Positions 16,362 through 24,995 of a DNA stretch of 64,000 bases are shown piece by piece. The DNA is taken from contig NZ_KV917376.1 of assembly GCF_002019695.1 (NCBI RefSeq), forward strand, positions 4,040,974 through 4,104,973, read 5' to 3'. The DNA comes from Evansella clarkii. Its GTDB lineage: Bacteria > Bacillota > Bacilli > Bacillales > Salisediminibacteriaceae. The notes beneath the pieces were generated by a model that worked only from the letters and a program-made list of their open reading frames with translations, made no database searches and was not told the DNA's origin. Every line of letters begins with the position of its first letter. The stretch's first letter is position 1. A program made the position numbers and the translations under genes.

Positions 16362-16825
16362 TCCCGTCTTGCTTCTGCATAGCTCGTCGGCGTTTCGTAC
16401 AGCCGGACAAACTCTACCCGTGCTCCTTGTTCCCTGCTGAGTGATTCTCTTTCGGCAACAGCCTCTGCCATTTTTTCAAAAATCCAGACTACCATATTCT
16501 CCGCGGTCGTATTCATCGGCGGCAATGTTTCGTTAAGATAACGATGATCGAGCTGGACCTCGATTTCCTTTTTCCAGATTTCTTTTATATCCCCGAAATC
16601 TATCATTAAGCCTGTTTCATCCACAAAACCGCTGATTCCAAAAATAACTTTATACGTATGGCCATGGAGGTTTTTACATTTACCTTCATAGCAATGAAGA
16701 TGGTGTGCTGCATCAAAAGTAAATTCCTTACTTACAAGCACCCGTTTCGAATGATATTTCAGCTGATCCCGCTGAATGTCTTCATCAATTTTTTCCAGTT
16801 TGTCGACAATTCGAAAGCCGTACAT
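16346..16825 (-). CDS. queD: 6-carboxy-tetrahydropterin synthase QueD
   Basis: The 159-residue enzyme belongs to the 6-pyruvoyl-tetrahydropterin synthase family and makes 6-carboxy-tetrahydropterin from dihydroneopterin triphosphate. Zinc-binding histidines are in FDAAHHLHCYEGKCKNLHGH, which also contains the catalytic Cys; MIDFGDIK and LDHRYLNE follow, then ETPTSYAE with the pterin-binding Glu. The N-terminal extension of about 28 residues before VSKEFTFDAAH is charged. It lies seven bases after queC and overlaps queE. Confidence 0.95.
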   Translation of the reverse strand: MYGFRIVDKLEKIDEDIQRDQLKYHSKRVLVSKEFTFDAAHHLHCYEGKCKNLHGHTYKVIFGISGFVDETGLMIDFGDIKEIWKKEIEVQLDHRYLNETLPPMNTTAENMVVWIFEKMAEAVAERESLSREQGARVEFVRLYETPTSYAEARREWMEA

Positions 16826-16832
16826 AAGAACT

Positions 16833-17504
16833 TCACCCTTTCTCTACTCGATCATTTTTCTCCTGCAAATAAGCGTCAAGCCCTCTTTTTCTTAAAACGC
16901 AGGCCGGGCATTCTCCGCATCCGTCGGCAATGATCCCGTTATAGCATGTAAGTGTCTTATTGCGGACAAAATCCAGCGCCCCAAGCTCATCGGCAAGTTT
17001 CCATGTGTCCGCTTTATCGAGCCACATGAGCGGTGTGTGTAAAACAAACTGGTGGTCCATCGATAAATTAAGCGTTACATTCAGTGATTTCACAAAAGCG
17101 TCTCGGCAGTCAGGGTACCCGCTGAAATCCGTCTCACAAACACCTGTGATAATATGACGGGCTCCCGCCAGTTTGCCGTAAATAGCGGCAAAGGATAAAA
17201 ACAGGAGATTTCTTCCTTCCACAAAAGTGGATGGCGGCTCCCCGTCCTTTTCTTCTATTTCTATATCGTCTCTTGTCAGCGCGCTCGGCGCGAGCTGGTT
17301 AAGGAGTGACATATCGAGAACGGTGTTTTTCACATTCAGCTCATCTGCAATTTTTTTTGCCACTTCTATCTCCAGACTGTGCCGCTGATTGTAGTTAAAA
17401 GTTACTGTCTCAACTTCTTTAAAGTTTTCAAGCGCCCAGAACAAGCATGTAGTACTGTCCTGGCCACCGCTGAAAACAACGATAGCTTTTTCATTCTTTA
17501 GCAT
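16833..17504 (-). CDS. queC: 7-cyano-7-deazaguanine synthase QueC
   Basis: The 223-residue enzyme makes preQ0 from 7-carboxy-7-deazaguanine, ATP and ammonia. It has the PP-loop [11 protein letters not shown] near the start and a zinc site at the end ([16 protein letters not shown]). ATG 17504 is chosen since AGGTGGG lies just upstream; an in-frame GTG at 17516 falls in that site. queC is the first gene of the operon, with a leader of about 330 bases holding a preQ1 riboswitch and repeat array C. Confidence 0.95.
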   Translation of the reverse strand: MLKNEKAIVVFSGGQDSTTCLFWALENFKEVETVTFNYNQRHSLEIEVAKKIADELNVKNTVLDMSLLNQLAPSALTRDDIEIEEKDGEPPSTFVEGRNLLFLSFAAIYGKLAGARHIITGVCETDFSGYPDCRDAFVKSLNVTLNLSMDHQFVLHTPLMWLDKADTWKLADELGALDFVRNKTLTCYNGIIADGCGECPACVLRKRGLDAYLQEKNDRVEKG

Positions 17505-17570
17505 TCTATATCCCACCTGTTTATATATTTTTCACATGGCTTAACCAGCAGATTTTCTGATCTATTCACT

Positions 17571-17663
17571 TTCGACGATTGTCTATCCACGTTCGTTGAT
17601 TGACAAGCTGATTTCGTTGATTGGAGCCACGATCGTTGATTGGCATGCCGTTTTCGTTGATTA
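17571..17663. repeat. Array C: five CGTTGATTG-type cores, about 20.5 bp apart
   Basis: Cores begin at 17573 (CGACGATTG), 17594, 17615, 17634 and 17655, with spacings of 21, 21, 19 and 21. The core is the same as in array B, 8.5 kb away. This copy lies inside the transcribed leader between the riboswitch terminator and queC. Confidence 0.82.
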
Positions 17664-17790
17664 ACACGTTTATTTCTTTCAATGACCATCCATTCCCGGT
17701 CATTGAATACTAACTTTCACGCGAAAACCCCAATTTAATTCATTAACTATCCGTTTCAAGGCTGCCACTCATTTTTTCAGCCCCAAACAA

Positions 17791-17821
17791 CTAAAAAAAC
17801 CACATCCCTAAGGATATGGTT
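17791..17821 (-). terminator. Riboswitch-controlled terminator
   Basis: On the minus strand AACCATATCC and GGATGTGGTT pair (one G-U) over a short loop and are followed by seven T. It is the expression platform of the preQ1 aptamer just upstream: with ligand the leader should terminate here. Confidence 0.85.
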
Positions 17822-17830
17822 TAATATCGT

Positions 17831-17868
17831 TCCTTAGTTTTTTATAGAGGGTATGAGCTAGAACCTCT
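17831..17868 (-). ncRNA. preQ1-I riboswitch aptamer
   Basis: The minus strand reads AGAGGTTCTAGC, then ACCCTCTATAAAAAACTAAG, which is the preQ1 class I consensus: P1 stem AGAGG/CCCTCT, the loop C-U-A-G-C and an A-rich tail that folds back as a pseudoknot. It lies 10 bases before a terminator and controls queCDE, closing feedback on preQ1 in queuosine synthesis. Confidence 0.95.
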
Positions 17869-17911
17869 CCCGGATGGAGCACCGGATTTGTTATTTTTTT
17901 AGCCAGACGTT

Positions 17912-17920
17912 ATTATAACA
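17912..17920 (-). promoter_or_regulatory. Extended -10 promoter of the queCDE leader
   Basis: TGTTATAAT on the minus strand is a perfect extended -10 element about 40 bases upstream of the preQ1 aptamer. Confidence 0.55.
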
Positions 17921-18152
17921 TAGGTATGAAGTGAGCACTAGAATAAGACGTTTACCTGCTGCAAATATGTATGGTGGCCAGGAGAATAATTCACCATGAC
18001 CAATTCCAATCTTTGTCAACGACAAAAAAACGTATTTTGTGACTAATTTTTAACATTGTCCGGTTAACTAACAAATCAGGCAGGAAATTTAGTATGATAG
18101 ATAAGTTGATACTTACATGCCACCTATGTCACTTTACAGGAGGAAACAATAT

Positions 18153-19058
18153 ATGAGACATCGTTTTGCTTTTTTAACAACATTTATAACAATCCTTGCA
18201 CTTATGCTCGGAAATTTAGTTGTGGCAACTAATTCAGGTGATGCATGCGGCACTACTTACCCACAGTGTAACGGCCAGTGGATCCCTGATTTCACTATTA
18301 ATGTGGCTATTGAATATTCCCATCGTGTTTTTACAATGTTCTTAGGATTTTTTATCCTGATTAATAGTATTCTTGCATGGAGAAGGAGATACCCTGGTGA
18401 AAAATCAGTTAAAATACTTGCTCCGCTAACGAGTTTCTTTCTTCTTTTACAGGCAGCAACTGGAGGAGTGAACGTAGTACTGAGTTCCCCGCCAGGATTT
18501 ACAACTCTTGATGTAAACAACAGCCTTCTGTTACTGGTGAGCTTAGTTTTTCTCGCTGTAGCGCTAAAGCGTTATCCGATTAACGAACTGGAGCCGCAGC
18601 ATATTGAGGAACGAAGAAAATTAAAAATTATTTCCACACCAAGTTTAATTGTATTCCTGTTGCTCTTTTTTGAGATTATTCTCGGTGCATTCTTTAAGCA
18701 CAGCCGTGCAAGTAAGATCAGTTTTGGCCAGGAACCGGATAAACTGTTATTTGAATCGCCATTGATCGCGGATACTATTTATATGTTCCATACCATTATG
18801 GCAGTTGTAGTAGTGGTTTACGCGTTCTGGTTCTTATTCTACGCATTAAAGGCCCAAATGCTTGTTATCCCGGCAATGATTGTTATGGTTTTAGTCATCT
18901 TAAATGGTGTAATCGGTATGCTTGCCCATTATATGGACCTTGCCAACTGGAGTTCATCTCTCCATATGTTCACTTCCATCGTGACTCTGGCAGTTATATC
19001 TTATATTCTTGCTAAAGCTTATCTCGGTTTTCATTACTTGATACCAAAACAAAAATAA
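18153..19058 (+). CDS. CtaA/COX15-family haem A synthase-like protein lacking one haem ligand
   Basis: The 301-residue membrane protein has eight predicted spans in two halves. The first half has the outer-loop pair Cys32/Cys39 (ACGTTYPQCNGQW) and EYSHR with Glu54 and His57, as in Bacillus CtaA. The second half has His213 (MFHTIMA) and His271 (SLHMFTS). The position of the second conserved histidine of the first half is Asp120 (TLDVNNSLLL), and the second-half outer loop has no Cys pair. It may be a divergent paralogue and not the main haem A synthase. AGGAGG precedes ATG 18153; an ATG at 18117 lacks such a site. The gene is monocistronic. Confidence 0.82.
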   Translation: MRHRFAFLTTFITILALMLGNLVVATNSGDACGTTYPQCNGQWIPDFTINVAIEYSHRVFTMFLGFFILINSILAWRRRYPGEKSVKILAPLTSFFLLLQAATGGVNVVLSSPPGFTTLDVNNSLLLLVSLVFLAVALKRYPINELEPQHIEERRKLKIISTPSLIVFLLLFFEIILGAFFKHSRASKISFGQEPDKLLFESPLIADTIYMFHTIMAVVVVVYAFWFLFYALKAQMLVIPAMIVMVLVILNGVIGMLAHYMDLANWSSSLHMFTSIVTLAVISYILAKAYLGFHYLIPKQK

Positions 19059-19070
19059 AGTTAATTTAAG

Positions 19071-19105
19071 AACACTTGCAGGGTTTAGCCTGGAAGTGTT
19101 TTTTA
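19071..19105. terminator. Bidirectional terminator
   Basis: AACACTTGCAGG and CCTGGAAGTGTT pair with one mismatch, and a T-run follows on the plus strand. It lies between convergent genes, and the minus-strand gene ends at its edge. Confidence 0.78.
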
Positions 19106-19711
19106 TACTCTCACATAAAGGTATTTGAACTCGCCATTTTTATCATTCTTTACTTTATAGTAATACTTCCAGTTAAGCTGATAAGAGCCCCTCAGCTTTA
19201 TCTCGGTTTTCGGCACTTTATTTTCAGAAGCATTTTTACCCCATTTTAGTTTGCCAAACATTTTTCTTCCATTAAAAAGAAGAAAATCCTTGTCCACCGA
19301 GTCCAGTTTTGCAGGCGGCTGCCAGTAGAGCTGGTCATTTGTAACCATAATAACAGCTCCTTTTAGTTCACCTCCTTCTCCGGCCAGCTTTTCTAAATCG
19401 GCTATGTCTTTAACAAAGTCATATCTTCCCAGGGCATGGCCATCATCTGAATTCAGATCGTAATCACGGCCCTGGGAGGTTGCCTCCAGTTTTGCCGTTT
19501 TGTTGTGGAGCAGAATACCATAAACAGAACCTTCCTCACTGTGTTCTGCCCAGACATCAGTTTTATTTCCGTCATGCATTTTATCTATTTCACAGGAAAA
19601 ACCAAAGTGCTGCAGTTCATCTGCCAATGCCGTTTTCAAGTCTTCCTCTGATTGAAATAGAGGATGTCTTTGTGATAATGATTTAACCGCCTTTTCAATT
19701 AGATCCATCAA
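19103..19711 (-). CDS. Hypothetical protein, possible nuclease-like fold
   Basis: This 202-residue soluble protein has no motif I can name with certainty. The segment KTDVWAEH, then YGILLHNKTAKLE, has an Asp followed by a strand with a charged pair and Lys, which is reminiscent of PD-(D/E)xK nuclease cores. The C-terminal half is rich in Lys and aromatic residues (KYYYKVKNDKNGEFKYLYV). The nuclease idea is weak inference. It is a single gene on the minus strand. Confidence 0.7.
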   Translation of the reverse strand: MMDLIEKAVKSLSQRHPLFQSEEDLKTALADELQHFGFSCEIDKMHDGNKTDVWAEHSEEGSVYGILLHNKTAKLEATSQGRDYDLNSDDGHALGRYDFVKDIADLEKLAGEGGELKGAVIMVTNDQLYWQPPAKLDSVDKDFLLFNGRKMFGKLKWGKNASENKVPKTEIKLRGSYQLNWKYYYKVKNDKNGEFKYLYVRV

Positions 19712-19868
19712 ATACCCCCTCTTGGATGCTAAGTGACTTATTCCTAAGTCAGCTTCCTGATTGTTAATTCGGCAGAGCGTTTAGTTTTGGATTACATTTA
19801 GTAAAACTATTAAACTCTGTCTGTTCTTACCTCTAATATCCACTTGGAATAGTTTGTAAACCGGTTTG

Positions 19869-20081
19869 TCACTGTTTTAAAAACTTTTTACTTTGACCAG
19901 CAACTTTCTCTCCAAGAAAAACAGCTGTCCTTCTGCACGAAGCAAAAGAACAGCTGTTATAGGAGATTTCATGGTATTGGACCTTTTTGTTTGTTTCAAA
20001 TAACGAGGTAACCAATATGACAAAAAACACAAGTGCTGCAAGCAAAGAAAGCCTCCGCATTACTTTATAATTACTCTCCAT
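19869..20081 (-). CDS. Doubtful small membrane ORF
   Basis: The 70-residue frame has one membrane span near the N-terminus (LSLLAALVFFVILVTSLF). No good ribosome binding site is present. The last third runs through a terminator-like inverted repeat (ACAGCTGT at about 19920 and 19950, with a T-run on the minus strand), so either the C-terminus is fortuitous or the ORF is not real. It begins 14 bases after the MerR gene. Confidence 0.35.
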   Translation of the reverse strand: MESNYKVMRRLSLLAALVFFVILVTSLFETNKKVQYHEISYNSCSFASCRRTAVFLGEKVAGQSKKFLKQ

Positions 20082-20095
20082 GTTAATTCTGTCGG

Positions 20096-20869
20096 CTAAC
20101 TATGCTCCATCTCTGCTTGCTGTGCATAATATTCCATTGCCCGGTTAAGCCACTGCTGCTCTTCCTCTGTAAATGGAGATGGCGCCATTTTTTCAAGTTC
20201 CTGAATTTCTGCCTCCTCCATCTCAGTATCAGCGAGCTTCTCTATTAATTCTTCACCAAGAAATGCGAAACTTGCTTCAATGTATCTTTTTACCGCTGCC
20301 TGTACTTCCATATCTTCAACTGGTCTACCATATAATTGCTTAACATCTTTAGAAAGCTGGACTAACGTTTCATCAAGGGTGAATTTATCTTCATCTGATT
20401 TCTTTGACAACTCCTCTGCAACCCCAGTAAGAAAATGTTCCTCCATCCATTCTTTCTGGTCTGTTTCCACCTGCGTATTTCTAATCAGGCTGAACAGTAC
20501 CGCACTGTCTACTTCTCCCTCTTTCTCAAGCAAATTCATAACTCTCTTAATAGCTGACATGGAATGTTCTATATGTTCTTTTTCTTTTTCCAATCCTTCG
20601 AGGTGGAGGGCCAGGGTTTTGTTTAAATCCGCTGAAATACTTGCTTCGTCCAGTAAATCTTTAATCTTATCGAGGCTGTAGCCTAAAAACTTCAGGCTCA
20701 CAATTTTATGCAAAGAAAAAATATCCTTCTCATAATAAATGCGGTGCCCGGATTCCTCATTTTTCTCCGGCTGCAGCAATCCAAGTTCATCATAGTAATG
20801 TAAAGTTCGGATAGAAACACCGGTTTTTTTTGAGAATTCCCCTATAGAGTATTTATTTTGCCTGCTCAT
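20096..20869 (-). CDS. MerR-family regulator with TipAS-like domain
   Basis: The 257-residue protein has a MerR DNA-binding head (YSIGEFSKKTGVSIRTLHYY, then DELGLLQP and GHRIYYEKDI), a dimerisation helix (about residues 80-125), and an acidic helical C-terminal region (EEAEIQELEKMAPSPFTEEE) that fits the antibiotic- or ligand-binding TipAS fold. ATG 20869 is chosen since AGGAGG is seven bases upstream; a further ATG at 20875 is too close. The target genes are not evident; it likely autoregulates. Confidence 0.88.
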   Translation of the reverse strand: MSRQNKYSIGEFSKKTGVSIRTLHYYDELGLLQPEKNEESGHRIYYEKDIFSLHKIVSLKFLGYSLDKIKDLLDEASISADLNKTLALHLEGLEKEKEHIEHSMSAIKRVMNLLEKEGEVDSAVLFSLIRNTQVETDQKEWMEEHFLTGVAEELSKKSDEDKFTLDETLVQLSKDVKQLYGRPVEDMEVQAAVKRYIEASFAFLGEELIEKLADTEMEEAEIQELEKMAPSPFTEEEQQWLNRAMEYYAQQAEMEHS

Positions 20870-20963
20870 CTTCATTCCTCCTTGTATATTATCTAAATTA
20901 AGTATAAGACCTCACGTAACTGGAGGTTCAAGAGGAATATTAAAAAAAATAATTACTCTGCCC

Positions 20964-21788
20964 CTAATTAAATGGGAATTCATAACCGGTGTAAGTAATA
21001 ATTATTTGAAATCCAATGGCTTCTGCAACTGCAATGGAAGGCTTATTTGATTCCATGCAGTCCCACTATGGTGTAAATCCCTTGCTGAAACATTCTTTTA
21101 CAACTTTGTGTACAGCCTTTTGTGCTAATTTCTTGCCCTCGTGTTCTTTCAAAGTTTCTATACCAATTGTATGGATGTTTCCCGCCACAAAATCAGACAT
21201 ACATATAGTAACAATTTCATTGTTAAATTTAATGCAGTAGCCAATGCCATATTCAAAGAACTTATCATAGGAAGACCAGAAGCCAAGTATTTTTTCATCT
21301 AGAAATTCTGTGTTATTAATCAAATTTACCCTGTCCAGCAGAGCCTTATTTATTTTGATAACTTCATAGTTATGTTCAATTAGGGGTTCCGTGCAAACAT
21401 AATTTTGTTCCGCCAGTTTATAAACCCGCTGACTCCATGAGCTCCATTTCCTGCCTTCACAAATTTTTTCGAGCACTTTATCCCATCCAGTATGGCTGCC
21501 TGCCCCCTCAAACCACTTTAAACCTGCTCTTTTTGCTTCTGGCGCCAGCTCTTTATCTATAAAACCATTGATGCTATTGATAAACCTTTCATTTGTTTCA
21601 TCTCCGGTAAAAATAAATCCGTCATTATTTCCAAGCCAAATTAACGCACTGGCAGGATTATCCGGATCGTCGACAAAAATGCGTCCCGGATTGATCCTTT
21701 CAATTACAGCACTTACTTCCAGCAGACGACTATCCTGAAGAAAGTGTTTACACTTATAGAACTCATCAGCATTCAGTTCTGTAACCAT
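20964..21788 (-). pseudogene. GNAT acetyltransferase interrupted by an amber codon
   Basis: The open frame to 21066 gives 240 residues of a large GNAT-type acetyltransferase, ending HKVVKECFSKGFTP. The TAG at 21066-21068 is followed in the same frame by WDCMESNKPSIAVAEAIGF and a further 14 residues to a natural stop at 20964. That tail is the expected end of the acetyltransferase fold (PYWDC, N-x-x-S, A-x-x-I-G-F). The amber codon stands where an aromatic residue, probably Tyr, is expected. It is a recent nonsense mutation, a sequence error or a readthrough site. The last 34 residues include part of the acetyl-CoA-binding core, so the short form is unlikely to work. Confidence 0.75.
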
Positions 21789-21857
21789 TGGCCCTCTACC
21801 TCGCAGTTTCTGCAGAATATGAAATAATCAAGAAATTAACCTATACATTGGCGAGAC

Positions 21858-22040
21858 TTATGGCTGCCTGTTTTTCGCCAGTATTTCTTTGTTTACTTTC
21901 AACAGTTCTTTCAATGTGGAGTGTATATTGTGAAGAGTCATTAAAATGATCCCAAGCATAAGAAAAGTAACTATTTCACCAGTGAAAAAAGCTATAAAAG
22001 CAATAATAGCTCCATATATCCCGTAAAGTATGCCTTGCAA
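21858..22040 (-). CDS. Small two-span membrane protein
   Basis: The 60-residue product has two close hydrophobic spans (GILYGIYGAIIAFIAFF and IVTFLMLGIILMTL) and a basic, helical tail (LKELLKVNKEILAKNRQ). TTG 22040 is preferred because GAGGTG lies six bases before it; the GTG at 22049 is part of that site. The family is not recognised. Confidence 0.6.
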   Translation of the reverse strand: MQGILYGIYGAIIAFIAFFTGEIVTFLMLGIILMTLHNIHSTLKELLKVNKEILAKNRQP

Positions 22041-22133
22041 CTTAATCACCTCGTTTCTTAATTAAAGTATATTTTGGAAGGAGATGCGAAACTTCTTATT
22101 TCTTAGGTATTCTCCCATTTTCTCACTCATTCG

Positions 22134-22575
22134 TTCTGGCACTTTGGTTCCAGGTACATCGGTGCCAGGTTGGGCCGGGACACGTCGCGACGCTCCTTTT
22201 TGCTCGCTTATCCTCCAGTTTCCTCGCTCATTCAACCTGGCACCTTGGTTCCAGGTACATCGGTGCCAGGTTGAGCCGGGGCTCGTTGTGGCGCTCCTTT
22301 TTGCTCGCTTATCCTCCCGTTTACTCACTCATTCATCCTGGCACCTTGGTTCCAGGTACATCGGTGCCAGGTTGAGCAGACACACGTTATGGCGCTCCTT
22401 TTTTCTCGCTTATCCTCCCGTTTACTCACTCATTCAACCTGGCACCTCGGTTCCAGGTACGCTGGTGCCAGGTTGAGCGAGGACACGTGGCCGCGCCTTT
22501 TTTTCTCGCTTATCCTCCCGTTTACTCGCTTATTCAACCTGGCACTTTCGTTCCAGGTACGCTGGTGCCAGGTTA
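22134..22575. repeat. Array G: five 101-bp units with CCTGGCACC/GGTGCCAGG dyad
   Basis: The shared CCAGGTAC element begins at 22150, 22251, 22352, 22453 and 22553, so units are 101, 101, 101 and 100 bp apart. Each unit has the inverted repeat CCTGGCACC..GGTGCCAGG around a CCAGGTAC centre, then a conserved linker (GCTCCTTTTTGCTCGCTTATC). The stretch is intergenic between two minus-strand genes. Translated frames through it are repeat artefacts. Confidence 0.92.
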
Positions 22576-22612
22576 AAAAAATAATTAACCGCCACAAGAA
22601 AACACAACTCAT

Positions 22613-23302
22613 TCACCCTCCCAAAGGTCCGTCAAACTCCTCGTGCCAAAGGATGTTCCCGTCCTTATCGAGTGCTTTAACTTCCATTTCGTCCGGCTCG
22701 TCATTTATTGACTTCCGCTCAAAGTCAATAACGCTAAACCAAATTCTCATGTCGTCATTAACAGTAATGAATTTCCCTTCATATACTTCCCCGTTCTGAA
22801 TAACTTGAACTGATTCAATTTCCGGGTCATTTACAAATCCGTAGTATGTTTCGTTGCCCCCTGTCCAGTTGAAAGCCTCGTCAGTATCCAGAAAACTAAA
22901 ATACAATCTGTGATAACTCTTTGTCTCTTTATCAGCCAACAATAGATAATATTCAGTGCTCCACTGAAAAAACAATATGTATTCTTCATCAGTAACCTTT
23001 GTAAATAGTAATTCATCGAACTCAAAATATTCCAGCTGGTCCACTAAACCTCCGTCTATAATCACTTCCATAAGGGCAAAATTCATATCGAAAAATTCAT
23101 TTTCCCTTACTTCTAATTCCCTCTTCAGTTCCCGGTTTTCACCTTCCAAATTGATATAATCAATAGGGCTGAATTCTGGTACAGGATCTTCTGCTTCATC
23201 ATTTTCGGCAAGCTCACTCTGGGCCGGCTCCCTGAACATCACGGAAATAAAAAGAATAACAACAACTACTGCCCCAAAACTGATCAATTGTTTTTTATCC
23301 AA
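22613..23302 (-). CDS. Membrane-anchored extracytoplasmic protein, unknown function
   Basis: The 229-residue product has an N-terminal anchor (about residues 7-24), an acidic linker, a charged helix (NRELKRELEVRENEFF) that may form a coiled coil, and then a strand-rich domain (FEFDELLFTKVTDEEYILFF onward). AGGAGG with a nine-base spacer supports the TTG start. No enzyme motif is visible. The acidic composition agrees with an exported protein of a salt- or alkali-adapted bacillus. Confidence 0.72.
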   Translation of the reverse strand: MDKKQLISFGAVVVVILFISVMFREPAQSELAENDEAEDPVPEFSPIDYINLEGENRELKRELEVRENEFFDMNFALMEVIIDGGLVDQLEYFEFDELLFTKVTDEEYILFFQWSTEYYLLLADKETKSYHRLYFSFLDTDEAFNWTGGNETYYGFVNDPEIESVQVIQNGEVYEGKFITVNDDMRIWFSVIDFERKSINDEPDEMEVKALDKDGNILWHEEFDGPLGG

Positions 23303-23454
23303 GCTATTAATCCTCCTGAATTTAATAAGACTTCAACATCAGGTGCCTGACTGCCCTTTTAATAGCAAAAATAATAGATCAATATATTTCACTAACTGCT
23401 CCTTACATCTCTAATTCAAAACTATGAGTATGTATACTAGAAAGATTCAATAAA

Positions 23455-23829
23455 TCACCCCTGTCTTTCTTCCAGATGTGATTTTGGCACCCATCCCTCT
23501 TCTCCAGTTAACAGGCGTTTAGTCCAATACCACCCATTAAGCTCCTTATAAACGATAAGCTCTTCACCTTTTTCAACTGTTAGTTCGTTTGCACAATAAT
23601 CCTCTAATATCACACCCCGACCAGTCCCACTTTTACTGCTGATAATCTGGGCAGGCACCCAGCCTTCCGAGCTTTTGTCTTCAGTAAAACAATAGATCCA
23701 GTTATCCCAGTCTTCCTCACCCTCATATAGCTTCCCTGTATGTACAGTCTGTCCTTGGTGAAGGCTTATTGGGTCCGGATAGTTGGTTTTATGTTGCTTG
23801 ATTACTTTTCGCACTTTGCTCTTGTTCAT
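23455..23829 (-). CDS. Protein with two SH3-like domains
   Basis: The 124-residue soluble protein appears to carry two variant-SH3 repeats. Signatures are WDNWIYCFTEDKSSEGWVPA near the middle and NGWYWTKRLLTGEEGWVPKS near the C-terminus, each with the W..G-W-V-P end typical of SH3 strands. No signal peptide is present. Variant SH3 proteins of this size are common in Bacillaceae, with binding roles that are not known. It is preceded by GGGGGGACAG. Confidence 0.75.
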   Translation of the reverse strand: MNKSKVRKVIKQHKTNYPDPISLHQGQTVHTGKLYEGEEDWDNWIYCFTEDKSSEGWVPAQIISSKSGTGRGVILEDYCANELTVEKGEELIVYKELNGWYWTKRLLTGEEGWVPKSHLEERQG

Positions 23830-23844
23830 ATCTCTGTCCCCCCC

Positions 23845-24057
23845 TTATACATTACTTTTCGGCAGAAAATGTTCTGTCAGTTTTTTGGCGGAAACCAGGG
23901 ACAAAGGCAAAAGTAACAGAACAATAATCATTAAACTGATCAACTGAGTAACTTCTGTAATTTCGATTGCAAACAACAACCATAGATATTGAAAAATACT
24001 ATGCAGTAAAAGAAAAACTGCAATAGTAAATACCAGGTATAATAGATTGCTTTTCAT
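23845..24057 (-). CDS. Small membrane protein, unknown function
   Basis: The 70-residue product has two membrane spans (about residues 6-30 and 38-56) and a short basic C-terminus. It lies 15 bases upstream of the SH3 gene on the same strand and is probably cotranscribed with it. The ribosome binding site is weak. Confidence 0.6.
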   Translation of the reverse strand: MKSNLLYLVFTIAVFLLLHSIFQYLWLLFAIEITEVTQLISLMIIVLLLLPLSLVSAKKLTEHFLPKSNV

Positions 24058-24519
24058 AATCTCTCACAACCCTTTTCTAAAACTATACGGAAAATTTTGT
24101 TAATTTAATAATATCATATTTTAGTTTTATCAAACAAAAATGCATTTTGAATAAAAGAAAATAACCTACATGATCCAAGTACAAAGAAAATGATAAGTGT
24201 ATATATAACCGCTGAACAAATGCCAAAAGGTGCTCTGCATCAAAATATTCGCTCGCCTAAAAGGGGCTTTAATTTTACGAGTTCTAATACAGGAAAATAA
24301 AATGTACACTGAAAATTAATTAATATATTAATCAGCTTCCATATCAAAAAGAGATAACGACTGGAGGAAAGGGATAACAGCATCCTGCTGGCAGTTTCGG
24401 GGGTGTTCGAAGTTTGTTAATTACTGAAAAAAACTATGTAATATATGATAGGAGGCCAAATGCGTATAATATAGTTATACCTGCTTACTTTTTCAATTTC
24501 ATGATAAGGAGGCTGGTAT
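24058..24519. other. Non-coding stretch without recognised features
   Basis: About 460 A+T-rich bases between divergent genes hold no ORF with a plausible ribosome binding site, no hairpin with a T-run and no repeat array that I can see. It presumably carries promoters for both flanking genes. Confidence 0.4.
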
Positions 24520-24798
24520 ATGGTTAGGAAGTTACCGAAGTGGTTTTGGTATTCGTTAATAATTTTTTGTTCAGGCCAATGGCTCACAATTCCAATTCTC
24601 AATAATTTTGTTAATTCAGCCAGGGACATTGTTTTAGCGGTTATTATAATTACTGCCGTGTTCTATCCTGTATTTTTTATAACCATGATGTTCGTGTTAA
24701 AAAAAAAGAATAACTTGAATAAAGAAGAATTGATGGTACCCGGTATGATCCTTCTATTACCTTTACTTTTGTATGTTCCTATATTTGTTACACTGTAA
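24520..24798 (+). CDS. Small membrane protein, unknown function
   Basis: The 92-residue product has three predicted spans (about residues 8-28, 34-60 and 74-91) with a basic loop KKKNNLNKEE before the last. AAGGAGG with a seven-base spacer is a strong ribosome binding site. A terminator follows about 70 bases later. The family is not recognised. Confidence 0.72.
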   Translation: MVRKLPKWFWYSLIIFCSGQWLTIPILNNFVNSARDIVLAVIIITAVFYPVFFITMMFVLKKKNNLNKEELMVPGMILLLPLLLYVPIFVTL

Positions 24799-24865
24799 AA
24801 TAAAGTTGGCAGGACCTACTTAATAATTACTACTGCAATTTACGAAAAGTTAAGTGACTAAAATA

Positions 24866-24903
24866 AGCAGAGAGACCGGTAAAAGGCCTATCTCTGCTTT
24901 TTC
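24866..24903 (+). terminator. Rho-independent terminator
   Basis: AGCAGAGA and TCTCTGCT enclose a 17-base region with further pairing, followed by a run of T. Confidence 0.8.
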
Positions 24904-24995
24904 ATTTCCTGTATCGTCTCAGCTCCAAACCCTCATAGCCCCTTGGGAAGCACTCCACTCGAACGATGTATGTTATTTACTCTCCATACTAGAAA

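Noticed and set aside
21066-21068. Amber codon in the GNAT gene as a pyrrolysine or other recoding signal
   Set aside because: No pyl genes or downstream structure are seen and the site is not catalytic; nonsense mutation or sequence error is simpler.
22084-22799. Plus- and minus-strand frames through array G
   Set aside because: They consist of the 101-bp unit in translation and run into the gene at 22613 on the other strand.
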